The position numbers and the translations under genes are program-made. From assembly GCA_028066595.1 (NCBI GenBank), contig JALCBJ010000011.1:1-64000 (forward strand): a DNA stretch of 64,000 bases, read 5' to 3'. Below are positions 44,437 to 54,244 of this stretch, piece by piece. The notes under the pieces were generated by a model, which searched no databases, had not been told where the DNA came from, and saw only the letters and a program-made list of their open reading frames with translations. Each line of letters begins with the position of its first letter. Positions within the stretch are counted from its first letter, which is position 1. This DNA comes from Thermoanaerobaculia bacterium (GTDB taxonomy: Bacteria; Acidobacteriota; Thermoanaerobaculia; Multivoradales; J023).

Positions 44437-46749
44437 TCAACCGGCAGGTCGTTGGTACAGCTCCAGATAGTGCTCTCGGCTACGCAGGACCTTCGCGAGA
44501 TAGTTGCGGGTTTCGCGGAAGGCGACTTTGGTCAGGTATTCCTCGAGGCTGTCACCGACGCAGTAGCTCCGCCATAGCTCGGCCTGGGGTTCGCCGGCGT
44601 TGTAGGCCGATACGGTCTCCGCCAGCGATCCGTCGAAGCGTTCCGACAGTTCACTCAAATAGGCGGCGCCGAGCGCTACGGCGATCTCCGGTCGATGGAG
44701 GTCCCAGGGGTCGAGTTTTCCCATGTCGTGCTTCTGTGCCAATCGCGACGCGGTGGGAAAAACGAACTGCGTCAGACCTCTGGCCGAGGCACCGGAGAAC
44801 GCCTCTGGGTCGAAGCGACTTTCCTCCCGCACGATGGCCGCCAGCAGGTACGGGTCGATTTCGTGTTTTCCCGATTCGCGGAGGATCAGGTAGCTGAACC
44901 GGAACGGATAGAGCAGCTGGCGATAGGCGAAGGGCAGCATCGCGTCCGGCAGACGGGACGGAATGCGCTTCGAAAGGACTTCGGCCACGTAGAGCGAACG
45001 ATGGGTGGCGCCGGACTCCGCCAGCGCCAAGCTGCCAGCGAAGGCCAGCTCCGGCCGGGCGATGGGAAAGTGGCGCAGCAGCGCGGAGGAGCCCTCGGCG
45101 AAGAGCCCCAACGTCAGAAGCTTTTCCTCCGGGCTAGAGGATGTGCGACGCCAGCTGTTGACTCGCCACAGTGGCCAGCTTTCTGGAGGCGGAGCCTCCA
45201 GGCCGAGGAACGGTGAGACGCGCGGGTCGCCCTGAAGCAGATCGGTGAGGGTCCGTCGTGCACGTCGACCGCTGGCGTCGCCGTCGCCCAGTAGAAGCCA
45301 TGCACTGTACAGCTCTTCCACGTTGCGTCCCGCTGCACGTCGCCTCGTTTCCACCAGAGCGGGATCCCTGAGCGCCGGTGACTCGAGCTGCCTATGGGCG
45401 CCGCGCCCGAAAGGGTGATAGGGATCGTCGACGAGTGTCTCGAGATACCATTCGACCGCCTCGGTTTGTCGTCCGCGGAGCTCTTCGAGGCGCCCATACC
45501 AGTACGAGATTTCTTGACCCTTCTCTCCGCGGCCGAAACGAGCGGCGTCACCGAGCCAGGTCTCGGCTCGATCACCCCGACCCGCCTCGAGGTCCGATGC
45601 GGCGAGAAACAGGGCAGCTCGCTCCGCGATCGACCATTTGCGCTGGGCCACGAGCTCTTCGTAGACCTGGAGCGCTCCGACCTCGTCGCCCGTGAGCCAG
45701 AGGAGCCGCAGTACGGCGATGGCAGCGGCGGCCGCCCACGGACCTCGCGGCTGCGCTGCCTGAGCGGTTGCGAAGAGGCGCACGGCCTCCGACCAGGACT
45801 CCGGCCCGGCGAGCTCGTTCGATCTCGCCTGCTGATACAGCGCCTGGGCCCGGCGACCCGGGTCAGGCGCCGTGGCGGCCACCGCGGAGAAGGCGTTCGC
45901 CGCCGTTTCCCAGCGCTCCAGCCAGAAGTAGCAGCGCGCTAGCGCGTAGCGCGCATTGTGAGCGTCTGCGGGGGTCATCGTCGGCGTCGATGGCATCTTC
46001 ACCAGCGCCCCTGCCAGAAACCGCAAGGCCACGTCGAATTCCCGGTGGTCGTAGTAGGCCAAGCCGACGTTCAGCAACGTACGGGGTTCGGAATTGGTCA
46101 GATCCACGGACGGCGCCAAGAGGTGAGCAGCTTCGCGCGCCACGTCGTCGCCCGTCTCCGCCTGTAGCAGCGCCAGAAGACGCCGTCGTCCGGCCTCTTC
46201 GTCGCCCGTCCGCCGATCGCACACTGCGCGCGCCAGCTCTAGCCGTCGCGCATCCGGCTGGCGAAGCCGAAGGCGGTGGAGTCCGCCGAGCAGCCGACAG
46301 TCACCGCCCTGGCGGATGGTCCGGTCCAGAAGATCGACCGCCGCTCCCACCAGTTGTCTGGGAGGGTTCGACCCCAGAAGAGTTGCCAGCAGGCCCGCGG
46401 CCACTTCGGGGTGGCCAGTGTCCGCCTGCTCCCGCGCCAGACGCAGCCGCGACCAGGGCGCCAGGTCGGGCGAAGCACCCATGGCGTCGGCAAAGGCCTG
46501 GGTCGCTTCCCCACGCCGATCGAGCTCCAGCAGCAGGTGTCCCCGCAAGTAGAGGAGGCCGTGCCGACGTGCGATTTCCGGCGTCTGTTCGAGCAGCTGC
46601 TGGGTGAGCTCGAGCGCCGCTCTCTCGTCGCGCCGGAGCTGGTGTCGAACCAGGTCGATGCGCGGGTCGCTGGTGCCACTCACCGCTGCGTCGGGCGCAC
46701 CCTGGGCTCCGAGAAGCGACAACGCGAGGGCCAGAAGGGGAAGACTCAT
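44437..46749 (-). CDS. Soluble lytic murein transglycosylase (Slt70-like)
   Basis: 770 residues from ATG 46749. After a signal peptide (MSLPLLALALSLLGAQG), about 580 residues of alpha-helical TPR-like superhelix (for example ALARCYFWLERWETAANAFSA) form the Slt-type ring, ending in a C-terminal goose-type lysozyme domain. The catalytic glutamate is in AAIVREESRFDPEAFSGASARGLTQF, followed by the AYNAGEP motif. It cleaves peptidoglycan between MurNAc and GlcNAc with 1,6-anhydro product formation. The domain order and length match Slt70. It is convergent with the SurA-like gene, and murA ends 81 bases upstream. Confidence 0.92.
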   Translation of the reverse strand: MSLPLLALALSLLGAQGAPDAAVSGTSDPRIDLVRHQLRRDERAALELTQQLLEQTPEIARRHGLLYLRGHLLLELDRRGEATQAFADAMGASPDLAPWSRLRLAREQADTGHPEVAAGLLATLLGSNPPRQLVGAAVDLLDRTIRQGGDCRLLGGLHRLRLRQPDARRLELARAVCDRRTGDEEAGRRRLLALLQAETGDDVAREAAHLLAPSVDLTNSEPRTLLNVGLAYYDHREFDVALRFLAGALVKMPSTPTMTPADAHNARYALARCYFWLERWETAANAFSAVAATAPDPGRRAQALYQQARSNELAGPESWSEAVRLFATAQAAQPRGPWAAAAAIAVLRLLWLTGDEVGALQVYEELVAQRKWSIAERAALFLAASDLEAGRGDRAETWLGDAARFGRGEKGQEISYWYGRLEELRGRQTEAVEWYLETLVDDPYHPFGRGAHRQLESPALRDPALVETRRRAAGRNVEELYSAWLLLGDGDASGRRARRTLTDLLQGDPRVSPFLGLEAPPPESWPLWRVNSWRRTSSSPEEKLLTLGLFAEGSSALLRHFPIARPELAFAGSLALAESGATHRSLYVAEVLSKRIPSRLPDAMLPFAYRQLLYPFRFSYLILRESGKHEIDPYLLAAIVREESRFDPEAFSGASARGLTQFVFPTASRLAQKHDMGKLDPWDLHRPEIAVALGAAYLSELSERFDGSLAETVSAYNAGEPQAELWRSYCVGDSLEEYLTKVAFRETRNYLAKVLRSREHYLELYQRPAG

Positions 46750-46830
46750 GCTTCGGGACGACCTTGGCGGCCTGGCCACCTCGTTCGCCGAAGCGCTGGC
46801 CACCGGAATCTAGCGGGCCGAGCGTCCCGA

Positions 46831-48141
46831 TCAGCTCGAGAGTCTTTCGACCCGTACGCCTAGGCGCTGCAATTTCGATTCCATTTTCTCGTATCCTCGA
46901 TCGAGGTGGTAGATCCGGTCGATCACAGTCTCGCCGTCGGCCGCCAATCCCGCCAGAACGAGGCAAGCAGATGCCCGTAGGTCCGTGGCCATGACCGTCG
47001 CACCGGAAAGGCGGCTCGGGCCGTGAACCTGTGCGTAGTTGGCGCGAACGATGCGGATGTCCGCTCCCATACGCCCCAGCTCCGGCACGTGTTGGAAGCG
47101 ATTTTCGAAGACCGTCTCTGAGATGGTCGCAGCTCCGGAGGCCTGGGTCATCAGCGCCATGTACTGAGCCTGGAGATCGGTGGGAAAACCTGGATGAGGC
47201 GCGGTGACCAGGTCGCGAGCCCCGATGTCGCCATCGTGACGGACCCGGATACTGCCGTTGTGTTTACCGTCCTCGGTGGTGATCTCGGCACCGATCTCCG
47301 CCAGCTTTTCCAACAGAGGTGCCAGATCGGCAGGGCGCGTCCCGACGACCGTGACATCGCCGCGGGTCATCACCGCACCTACCAGGTACGTCCCGGCCTC
47401 GATTCGATCTGGAATCACGCGGTGCTCGGCTCCGTGCAGGCTCCGCCTGCCTTCCACGGTAAGCGTCCCGTGCCCGTCGTCATCGATATGGGCGCCCATG
47501 GACCGTAACAAGGTCGCCAGGTCACCGACCTCGGGCTCCTGAGCGCAGTTCTCGAGCACCGAGGTGCCGCGTGCCAGCACAGCGGCCATGAGGAGGTTCT
47601 CCGTGCCGGTGACGGTCCGGGTAGCGAAGCGGAATCGCGCGCCTTGCAGACGTCGATCCGGCAGATGGGTGCTGCTTGCGTGAATGTAGCCGTGGTCGAT
47701 GTCGACCTCCGCCCCCATCGCCTCCAATCCGGCCAGATGTTGGTCGACCGGTCGCACACCGATGGCGCAACCGCCGGGCAACGACACCTTGGCATGGCCC
47801 CGCCGAGCCAACAGTGGTCCCAAGGTGAGGACGCCCGCGCGCATGGTCTTGACCAGGTCGTACGGTGCCTCGTCGGGCGCACTACCGTGGCCGTTGGCAC
47901 GTAGCCTCAATGCTCCCGGCTCACCGTCGGCACCCGATGGATCTTCGTCGCGCTCGACGCCGAGATGACCTAGCAGCTTGCTCATGGTGACGATGTCGCG
48001 GACTCGGGGCACGTGGCGCAGCACGACTTCGTCGCCGGTCAACAGGCAGGCTGCCAGGGCTGGTAGCGATGCGTTTTTGGCGCCGCTGGCACGTAGGGTG
48101 CCAGACAGTCTGCAGGGTCCGTGGATGCGCAGTTTGTCCAT
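46831..48141 (-). CDS. murA: UDP-N-acetylglucosamine 1-carboxyvinyltransferase MurA
   Basis: 436 residues from ATG 48141 (MDKLRIHGP), the standard start. It is the first committed step of peptidoglycan synthesis, adding enolpyruvate to UDP-GlcNAc. EPT inverse alpha/beta barrel: SGAKNASLPALAACLLTGDEV, KTMRAGVLTLGPLLAR, and the loop LPGGCAIGVRPVDQHLAGLE with the catalytic cysteine (about residue 123), the fosfomycin target, so sensitivity would be expected. TENLLMAAVLA and FPTDLQAQYMAL are conserved. Neighbouring Slt acts on the finished wall. Confidence 0.97.
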   Translation of the reverse strand: MDKLRIHGPCRLSGTLRASGAKNASLPALAACLLTGDEVVLRHVPRVRDIVTMSKLLGHLGVERDEDPSGADGEPGALRLRANGHGSAPDEAPYDLVKTMRAGVLTLGPLLARRGHAKVSLPGGCAIGVRPVDQHLAGLEAMGAEVDIDHGYIHASSTHLPDRRLQGARFRFATRTVTGTENLLMAAVLARGTSVLENCAQEPEVGDLATLLRSMGAHIDDDGHGTLTVEGRRSLHGAEHRVIPDRIEAGTYLVGAVMTRGDVTVVGTRPADLAPLLEKLAEIGAEITTEDGKHNGSIRVRHDGDIGARDLVTAPHPGFPTDLQAQYMALMTQASGAATISETVFENRFQHVPELGRMGADIRIVRANYAQVHGPSRLSGATVMATDLRASACLVLAGLAADGETVIDRIYHLDRGYEKMESKLQRLGVRVERLSS

Positions 48142-48374
48142 GGGTAGGTCTTTCGATTCGTCGGGCCGCCGTAGCGCGAGCGCCGGCGGAACGGTTGGCC
48201 TACGGTGCCGGAATGCGCGAACCGGAAGGGCCGCGCGAGCGGATGTGGCGGGAAGTGCAGGGACGGTTTCGGGGCGAACGACGACACTTTTATCTACCAT
48301 GTGGACGAGGGTAGTGCGATCGTCCGACTCCGGCGGGGCAACAATGAGGCGATGCTGTGTCGAATCGAGCCGTA

Positions 48375-48695
48375 TCAGAGGTCGGGGATGTCGATGACGA
48401 CGTCCGATCTCGGAAGTGTCTGGCAACCCAGAACCCAACCTTCTTCGCGCTCGTCGTCGTCGATCAGATGACCCGTGTCCATCAGCTCTTCCACCTCGCC
48501 GCTGACCACCCGACATAGACACGTGCCGCAATCACCGGCGCAGCAGTTGTGCGGGAAAAGCACGTCGGCATCGAGAGCGGCATCGAGTAGCGGCTTGTTC
48601 TCGGGTGCCTCGACGGTTTCGTCCGTCGACTGAATGGTCAGGCGGTAGACAGCCTTCTCGTCCGCGGACTTGTTCTGGAAGAGTCGCTTCAGCAT
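48375..48695 (-). CDS. 2Fe-2S plant-type ferredoxin
   Basis: 106 residues from ATG 48695. The cluster ligands follow the C-x4-C-x2-C pattern in CCAGDCGTC, with the last cysteine in VLGCQTLPRSD, as in plant/adrenodoxin-like ferredoxins. The N-terminal beta strand RLTIQSTDETVEAPENKPLLDAAL is typical. The partner is unknown: the 2Fe-2S domain is free-standing, with no reductase nearby. An upstream in-frame start exists but gives an arginine/tryptophan-rich extension with no support. Confidence 0.88.
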   Translation of the reverse strand: MLKRLFQNKSADEKAVYRLTIQSTDETVEAPENKPLLDAALDADVLFPHNCCAGDCGTCLCRVVSGEVEELMDTGHLIDDDEREEGWVLGCQTLPRSDVVIDIPDL

Positions 48696-48729
48696 GGGGG
48701 CCCAGACTCTAGCAGTCAATGGCGCGTCG

Positions 48730-50528
48730 CTAGCGGAGCCAGCCCACGCCATCGTGCAACGGATTCTCAGCCAGAGCGACGTGTCCATTCTCCGCAAACG
48801 GATTCTTGCCCTGTGCCAGCTCGGCGACCCAGGCCTCCCGAATAGATCTCAGTTCCTCGGTCCAGTCTTCGGCGCCTTCCCCCGAGAGAGCAGATCGAAG
48901 GTCCGCGAGGGCTCCTTCCAGGTCGCCGGTCAAGGCCCGCGCCACACCCCGCGAGTCGAGAAAGGCGCTGTTGTCCGGTTGCTGTCCCACAGCCTGGTCG
49001 CAACTGGCGAGGACCGTCTCGGCAAACCCCCACAATGCACCCTGCCAGCAGAGATGGTTGAGCCGCGCCGCGCCCTGCGAAGTCATCGCGTCCGCCTCCC
49101 TCCGTACGATGGCTTGGGCCTCGTCTTGCTGACCCGACTCGCGAAGAATTCTCGCTTCGAGAAGGCGATAGTCGGTGTTGTCGGGCTCCAGGGCGACGGC
49201 TATCCGGCTTACCGTGAGAGCGCGGTCGGTTCGGCCACCATCCATACGTCGATAGACCTCCGCGAGTCGTGCTGCAGCCGGCGTGAAGCGGGCGTTCGTC
49301 TCCAGCGACGAGACGAGCCGCGATTCGAGCTCCAAGAGCAGCTCGGGCGTGATCCCGTCGGTTTGACGAGCCTGGTGGAAACGCATCACCGCCAGGCCGT
49401 AGTGAGCGAGAGCCGAGGCATTGGGTTGCTCTGCGGCCTTCGCGAAGGCGGCGATACTCTCGTCGGTTTCGTCCTTCGTCATGTGAAAGATGCCGCGTGC
49501 CTCCAAAGTAACGGGTAGATCAGGCACGTCGCTCTCCGCGGACCGGACCATTCCCTCCAGATCCTCGGGCCCCAGACTCGCGTAGAGGTGGCGAGCGACC
49601 AGCCCGGAGGCCTCACCGGTGGAGAGCTCTCGATTCAGGAGACTCTCCGCGGGTGGTTCGGCGGAACGGGAAGGCGGAAATAGGAAAACGTGAGACGGCG
49701 AACGTAGGCTCGAAGCTTGCGCTCCAGTGCGTCGAGATCGCCGAAGGCCTCCTCGGCGGCTTCCAAGCTGGATTCACCTCGGCTAATCAAGTTCAGATAC
49801 TGGCCGAGAATCTTCTTCAGCTCGCCGGTCCCGTCGCCGATCATCATCAGGTGGGTCAGAGCCCAGGACTGGACGTAGAAGTCGGCCGCCTTGTAGCGGT
49901 TGCGGTAGTACTCCGAGCTGCGGTCGACCGTCAGCAGAGTCTCCAAAGGGATCGGAATGCCCTCGGCCAGGGGCCGAAGGCGGAAGGTGATCGCTCTTCC
50001 GACCTGGGCTTCCTTTCTGGTGAGCCGCGAGCCGCCACCCCAGAAGTCGGCGAGTCCTTCGCTCAGCCAGGTGGGAAGCTCCGCCGTGCCAGATTCCGCC
50101 ACCAGATAATGAAAGTACTCGTGGTAGACGACACCGAAATCGTCGCCGCCGACCAGATCGGCGCGCAGCACGACGTATGGTTCATCTACGGAATCGGCGA
50201 AGAGGCCGGCTGGACGTGTGGCGTCGCGCTCGGCCCAGACCAGCGGCAGGAGTCGACCCATGGTGCGCTCGTTGGCTGGAGCAAAGACGAGAAGCGGAGG
50301 GCCCGAAGTATTGGCGAAGTGTGGCATCGCCTGGGTCAGTACCTGACGGATCTGTTCCAGGTGCGTCGCCACCTTGCGCACTTCCTTGGGCCTGGCATTG
50401 CTGACCACGATGAAGTGCTCGCTACGAACCTCGACCCAGCGTCCGGGAAGCTCACCGGAATCAGCGGATGCTTCCGTGGCGAGAAACGCGAAACAGACGA
50501 CGATCCAGATCGGACTGCGAGGAGACAT
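48730..50528 (-). pseudogene. DUF1570-like metallopeptidase plus TPR protein split by one frameshift near 49665
   Basis: The first frame (50528 to 49635) has a signal peptide and a gluzincin-type domain: VVYHEYFHYLVAESGTAELPTWLSEGLADFWGG holds the HExxH-like site (HEYFH) and the downstream glutamate region. It ends abruptly at RLPVPPNHPRRVS. The second frame (open from about 49690 down to 48730) continues seamlessly as SAEPPAESLLNRELSTGEASG, and then TPR-like repeats (ALAHYGLAVMRFHQA, RLAEVYRRMDGGRTDRAL, YRLLEARILRESGQQDEA). DUF1570 proteins commonly have such a TPR tail, so the two parts are one gene of about 600 codons missing one base around 49660-49675. It is either a real mutation or a base-calling error. 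Confidence 0.78.
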
Positions 50529-50589
50529 GGCACAAGGATAGCCGATACGCGTTGGCTATACCTGACGAAACCTCGAGATGAGCTGGAAG

Positions 50590-52314
50590 TCAGCCCGCTG
50601 TGGCGGTCTCCGGTCTGGGTAGGGTCGCCGGGAAATCCGGCAACGTCTCGGCGACATCGTGCCCCTTTCGCTGATCGATGAGCTCCGCCAACTCCTCGAA
50701 GGTGACGCCGAGTCGCTGGGCGGTTTCCGCGGCCAGTGAGGTTTCGGCGACGCCAGGGATGAACTGATAGGTGCTCGACAGGTCAGGCGCGACTTCGACC
50801 TGCAGAAACTCCATGCCTCGTACTGGCCGCTCGTCATGGAGCCTCTGGGCGTAGTCGAGAAAGTGCGTCGAGATCACCGCTTGCGTATCGAGTCGTTCCA
50901 GTAGGCGCAACACAAGATCGAAGATTTCGATGCCCTCCTTGGGATTGGTGCCCGAGCACAGCTCGTCGAGGATCACCAGAGAAGGAGTTCCCATCGTGGT
51001 GAAGAGTCGACGGATGCGCATCATCTCGCGGCCCAACCTGCCTTCACCCTGATGAGCGTCCTCGGTCTCGACCAAGGAAACGAAGAGTCCATGTACCAAA
51101 GGAAGCTCGGCCGCGGCAGCCGGCACGTACATTCCTGACTGCCCGAGTACCTGGATCAGCCCCAGACTCTGAAGCAAACGGGTCTTGCCTCCGGAGTTCG
51201 GGCCGGTGACGAGGGTGATCTGCTGATCCTGGGAGTAGGCGAGGGAGCAGGGCTGTGGAGGCTCCTCGGTGGCCAGCAAGAGCGGATTGAACAGCTGCTC
51301 GAGGCGCAGCGTCTTGCCTTCGCCCAGATCCGCCAGGCACATGTCGAGGCCTTCCTCTCCCATGCGCCGAGCAAATCCATGGGCTGTGAGATAGACCTCC
51401 AAATGTCCCAGGATCTGCACCAGAGGTACCAAAGAAGGCGCCACATCGACGAACATCTCGCCCAGCAGTCGGTGGAGGATTACCTTCTTGGAGACCTTGT
51501 AGCCGTAAAAGAATGCGCGAAAGCGATGCCACAAACGTCTCCAGTGAGGGAGGTAGTGGGGATTCTCCTCGTTGTCCCGGATGTCGAGGATCCTCAGATC
51601 TTTGATCTCCCCGTCGCCGCCGATCTGCACCGAGACCCGCAGGCGGGACTGATGCTGCTCATAGTCCAGGAGATCACTCATGCGACGGTAGGCTCGCGTG
51701 CGTCGCATCTGTTTTCCCGTCTCGGCCAAGCGGTGCAGGCCCGATGTCGCACCAGCGAATCCTTCGGCCATGCGATCGATGATGCCCTTTGCTTGGCGGA
51801 AGACGTCGAGGCGGTAGCTGTGGATGTCTAGACGCTGAGCGTGGTCTGGCGTCTTGAACATCGCCAGCAACTTCGAGACCTCCACGTAGAGTCGCTCGGC
51901 GCGCCGCAACAGCGTTTCGTCGGCAGCCAGCTCGCGCAAGATTTCTTGACGAAAGCGGATCGCCTCGATGTCCGTCGGTGGGGCCGAGAAGACTTGGAAC
52001 AGGAACTCCTCGTTGACCGGGTAACGTAAGCCTTCGACGCGCAACTCGAAGCAATCGTGGATCAACTCCCGTACGAAGAGGTCCTCGGCGAAGAGATCGA
52101 GATTCCAATCCGCCTCCGGCGTCACCCCGGCCAACACACGATCCAGGTCCTTCGCCGCTTCCCGGCCCAAGAACGACAACTCCAGGAGGGTCTGGACGTT
52201 TTCCGGATCGAGCCCGAGACGGGCGTCGACGTGAAGCAGGTCAGGTGCGGCGGCGGGCGTCGCCGCGTGACTCTCCCGCGAATGCCCCGCAAAGGCGGCT
52301 TTGGATCGGCTCAT
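50590..52314 (-). CDS. MutS-family ATPase (short, without mismatch-recognition domain)
   Basis: 574 residues from ATG 52314, with GGAG upstream. The N-terminal half is helical (MutS core-like lever and clamp, e.g. LLDYEQHQSRLRVSVQ, YFYGYK-like FFYGYKVSKKV). The C-terminal ABC-type ATPase is intact: GPNSGGKTRLLQSLGLIQVLGQ (Walker A), LVSLVETEDAHQGEGRLGREM, LVILDELCSGTNPKEG (Walker B and D loop) and ISTHFLDYAQ. It lacks the MutS1 domain I phenylalanine-mismatch finger and the Smr domain of MutS2, so it is a MutS-related protein of unassigned role, perhaps in recombination or DNA structure binding. Not canonical mismatch repair. Confidence 0.85.
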   Translation of the reverse strand: MSRSKAAFAGHSRESHAATPAAAPDLLHVDARLGLDPENVQTLLELSFLGREAAKDLDRVLAGVTPEADWNLDLFAEDLFVRELIHDCFELRVEGLRYPVNEEFLFQVFSAPPTDIEAIRFRQEILRELAADETLLRRAERLYVEVSKLLAMFKTPDHAQRLDIHSYRLDVFRQAKGIIDRMAEGFAGATSGLHRLAETGKQMRRTRAYRRMSDLLDYEQHQSRLRVSVQIGGDGEIKDLRILDIRDNEENPHYLPHWRRLWHRFRAFFYGYKVSKKVILHRLLGEMFVDVAPSLVPLVQILGHLEVYLTAHGFARRMGEEGLDMCLADLGEGKTLRLEQLFNPLLLATEEPPQPCSLAYSQDQQITLVTGPNSGGKTRLLQSLGLIQVLGQSGMYVPAAAAELPLVHGLFVSLVETEDAHQGEGRLGREMMRIRRLFTTMGTPSLVILDELCSGTNPKEGIEIFDLVLRLLERLDTQAVISTHFLDYAQRLHDERPVRGMEFLQVEVAPDLSSTYQFIPGVAETSLAAETAQRLGVTFEELAELIDQRKGHDVAETLPDFPATLPRPETATAG

Positions 52315-52496
52315 GGGCTCATTATCTCCGGATGCTCGAGGCCTGGTCTCGGGGTGCCCAGAGGAGGACCTCGCCCGGTTTGGACCCGGCTCGCCGCTCC
52401 GGAGTTCCCGTGATGCTTCTCCCTCGTTCAACGAGTCGGGCTCATTTCCTCCGAGAGGTCGGCGGGCTCGAGAATGGACGGTTCGGCGGCTCGGTA

Positions 52497-52511
52497 GCCA
52501 CGGGTTGCTAG
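52497..52511. repeat. CTAGCA(A)CCCGTGGC tip sequence at the kinase stop codon
   Basis: On the minus strand CTAGCAACCCGTGGC differs by one base from the tip of the 277-bp element. Its TAG is the stop of the kinase gene (52508-52510). It resembles the situation at ispA (13796-13799) and at 30673-30692. Confidence 0.5.
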
Positions 52512-54238
52512 CCCACCGCCTGGAGTGTTCGACCCGGAACCCGCCGCACCCTGTCGGTGTCCCGGGGCAAGCGCAGCTCGGGCTCGGTTTCGATCGTGAC
52601 GGCGGACAGCTCCACGGTCTCCTCCAGCGCCTCGAGGTAGAACCGGCCCAGGTCTTGCCAAGGAGTACGGTCCGGGCTGCGATCTTGAACCATGGCGCGA
52701 CGGATGAATGTCCGGGCCTCCGGTGTCACCAAGATCTGACCGTTGCGCGCGGTTCGACGTAGATCGGAGGCGACCCGGAGGGTTACTCCCTCGGCGCGGA
52801 CGCGCAACGAGGCATTGGTCTCGGCGGCCATCAGCAGCTCGCCGAGGTGAATGGCACCGCTCGCCCCGATCCGCAACTCGCGGGCCGTCTCGAGGCAGGC
52901 CATGGCACAGCGTAGAGCGTGTAATGGCCGTGTGAAGAACAGTACGTTCTCGTCCCCCGCCAGCTCGCAGCCCTCTAGCTCTCTGGCCACTCGGCGGCGC
53001 TCGGCCACGAAGCGTGCGCGCCGAGCGGTGTCACCTTCGTCCGTGCCGAGGACGAGCACTGCTTCGACACGGATACCGCCACGCGGCATCGCGTCCTCGT
53101 CGGGGAGGTAGACCGGCACCTCCTCCGTGGCCTGGTGATCGGCGACGGCGGAGTGATCCGAGACGATGGGGATCTCCGCGGTGGCGTCGTCGTCTGGAAG
53201 CTCCGCAGGCTCGCTTTCCGCCACCGCCTGATGGAAGACGAGACGACGTCCACCTCGCCGGATTCCGGGCGGCTGTTCCGCCGGCGGCGCGGTCAGCGGG
53301 TCGATGTCCTCGAAAGCTGGAAACCGCTGGGGCTCACCCAGCAGATCGAGCTGCGTGGAAGGCCCGCCCCAGGAGTACGGACCACCCCATTCGGGCAGGC
53401 CCATCTTCTCGATCACCCGTAGCTCGACCACCACTTCACGGGCCGATCTGGGGCGATGCCCAGGATTCTTCTCCAGGAGTCGGTCGATCAGGTTGGAGAG
53501 CTCCACCGGAATGCGTCGATTCAGCTGCCGCGCCGGCGTGTGTGGAACGCTGCAGACCTTGGTGAGGATGTCGAAGGTGCTCGTTCCGTAAAACGGTTGT
53601 TGACCCGTGACCGCCTCGAACAGCAGGGTGCCGAAACTGAACAGGTCCGAGCGGGGGTCCACCTCCTCTCCCATGGCTTGCTCCGGCGACATGGCGCGAC
53701 CGGTGCCGAGCACCGAGCCATGTCCCGAGATCTTCGGATCCGGCACTTGCCAGACGCTCTTGGCGAGACCGAAATCAAGGATCTTGGCGTGGAAAGAGCG
53801 CGTCACCATGACGTTTTCGGTCTTGAGGTCACGGTGCACGATTCCCTTGGCATGGGCCTCCGCCAAGCCTTCTGCCACCTCGCGAGCGAGGGTGACGGCC
53901 TGCGCCAAACCGAGGCGTCCCGACTCGATCAGCGATTGGAGCGTTCGACCATCCACCAGCTCCAGCACGATCCAATCCGCCGCTTCCGACTCGACGATGT
54001 CGTAGACCTGTACGACGGCAGGATGATTCAGGCCGGCGACGGCCTGGGCCTCGCGGAGAAGCCGCCGACGTGAGCCCTCTTCCATCAACTCGGGTAGCAC
54101 GTGCTTGATCGCTACCGGTCGTTGTAGCCGATCGTCCCAAGCTCTATACACCGCTCCCATACCGCCCGCACCGAGAGCGTTTTCGATGCGATAAGGACCT
54201 ACGTGACTGGGCAAAGAAGAAGAGCGGGACGCCGACAC
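52508..54238 (-). CDS. Serine/threonine protein kinase with C-terminal degenerate nucleotidyl-cyclase-like domain
   Basis: 576 residues from GTG 54238. The kinase domain (about 16-275) is complete: GAGGMGAVYRA, the ATP lysine K45 in VAIKHV, HRDLKTENVMV, DFGLAK and RAMSPEQ. No transmembrane helix is seen, unlike most PknB-type kinases, so it is cytosolic. After a proline/acid-rich linker, residues about 375-500 look like a class III cyclase fold (VLVLGTDEG, FFTRPLHALRCAMACLETARELRIGASGAIHLGELL, ASDLRRTARNGQILVTPEA), including the GQIL motif of adenylate cyclases. The metal-binding aspartates are not evident, so it is probably regulatory or substrate-sensing. Confidence 0.85.
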   Translation of the reverse strand: MSASRSSSLPSHVGPYRIENALGAGGMGAVYRAWDDRLQRPVAIKHVLPELMEEGSRRRLLREAQAVAGLNHPAVVQVYDIVESEAADWIVLELVDGRTLQSLIESGRLGLAQAVTLAREVAEGLAEAHAKGIVHRDLKTENVMVTRSFHAKILDFGLAKSVWQVPDPKISGHGSVLGTGRAMSPEQAMGEEVDPRSDLFSFGTLLFEAVTGQQPFYGTSTFDILTKVCSVPHTPARQLNRRIPVELSNLIDRLLEKNPGHRPRSAREVVVELRVIEKMGLPEWGGPYSWGGPSTQLDLLGEPQRFPAFEDIDPLTAPPAEQPPGIRRGGRRLVFHQAVAESEPAELPDDDATAEIPIVSDHSAVADHQATEEVPVYLPDEDAMPRGGIRVEAVLVLGTDEGDTARRARFVAERRRVARELEGCELAGDENVLFFTRPLHALRCAMACLETARELRIGASGAIHLGELLMAAETNASLRVRAEGVTLRVASDLRRTARNGQILVTPEARTFIRRAMVQDRSPDRTPWQDLGRFYLEALEETVELSAVTIETEPELRLPRDTDRVRRVPGRTLQAVG

Positions 54239-54244
54239 ACAATC

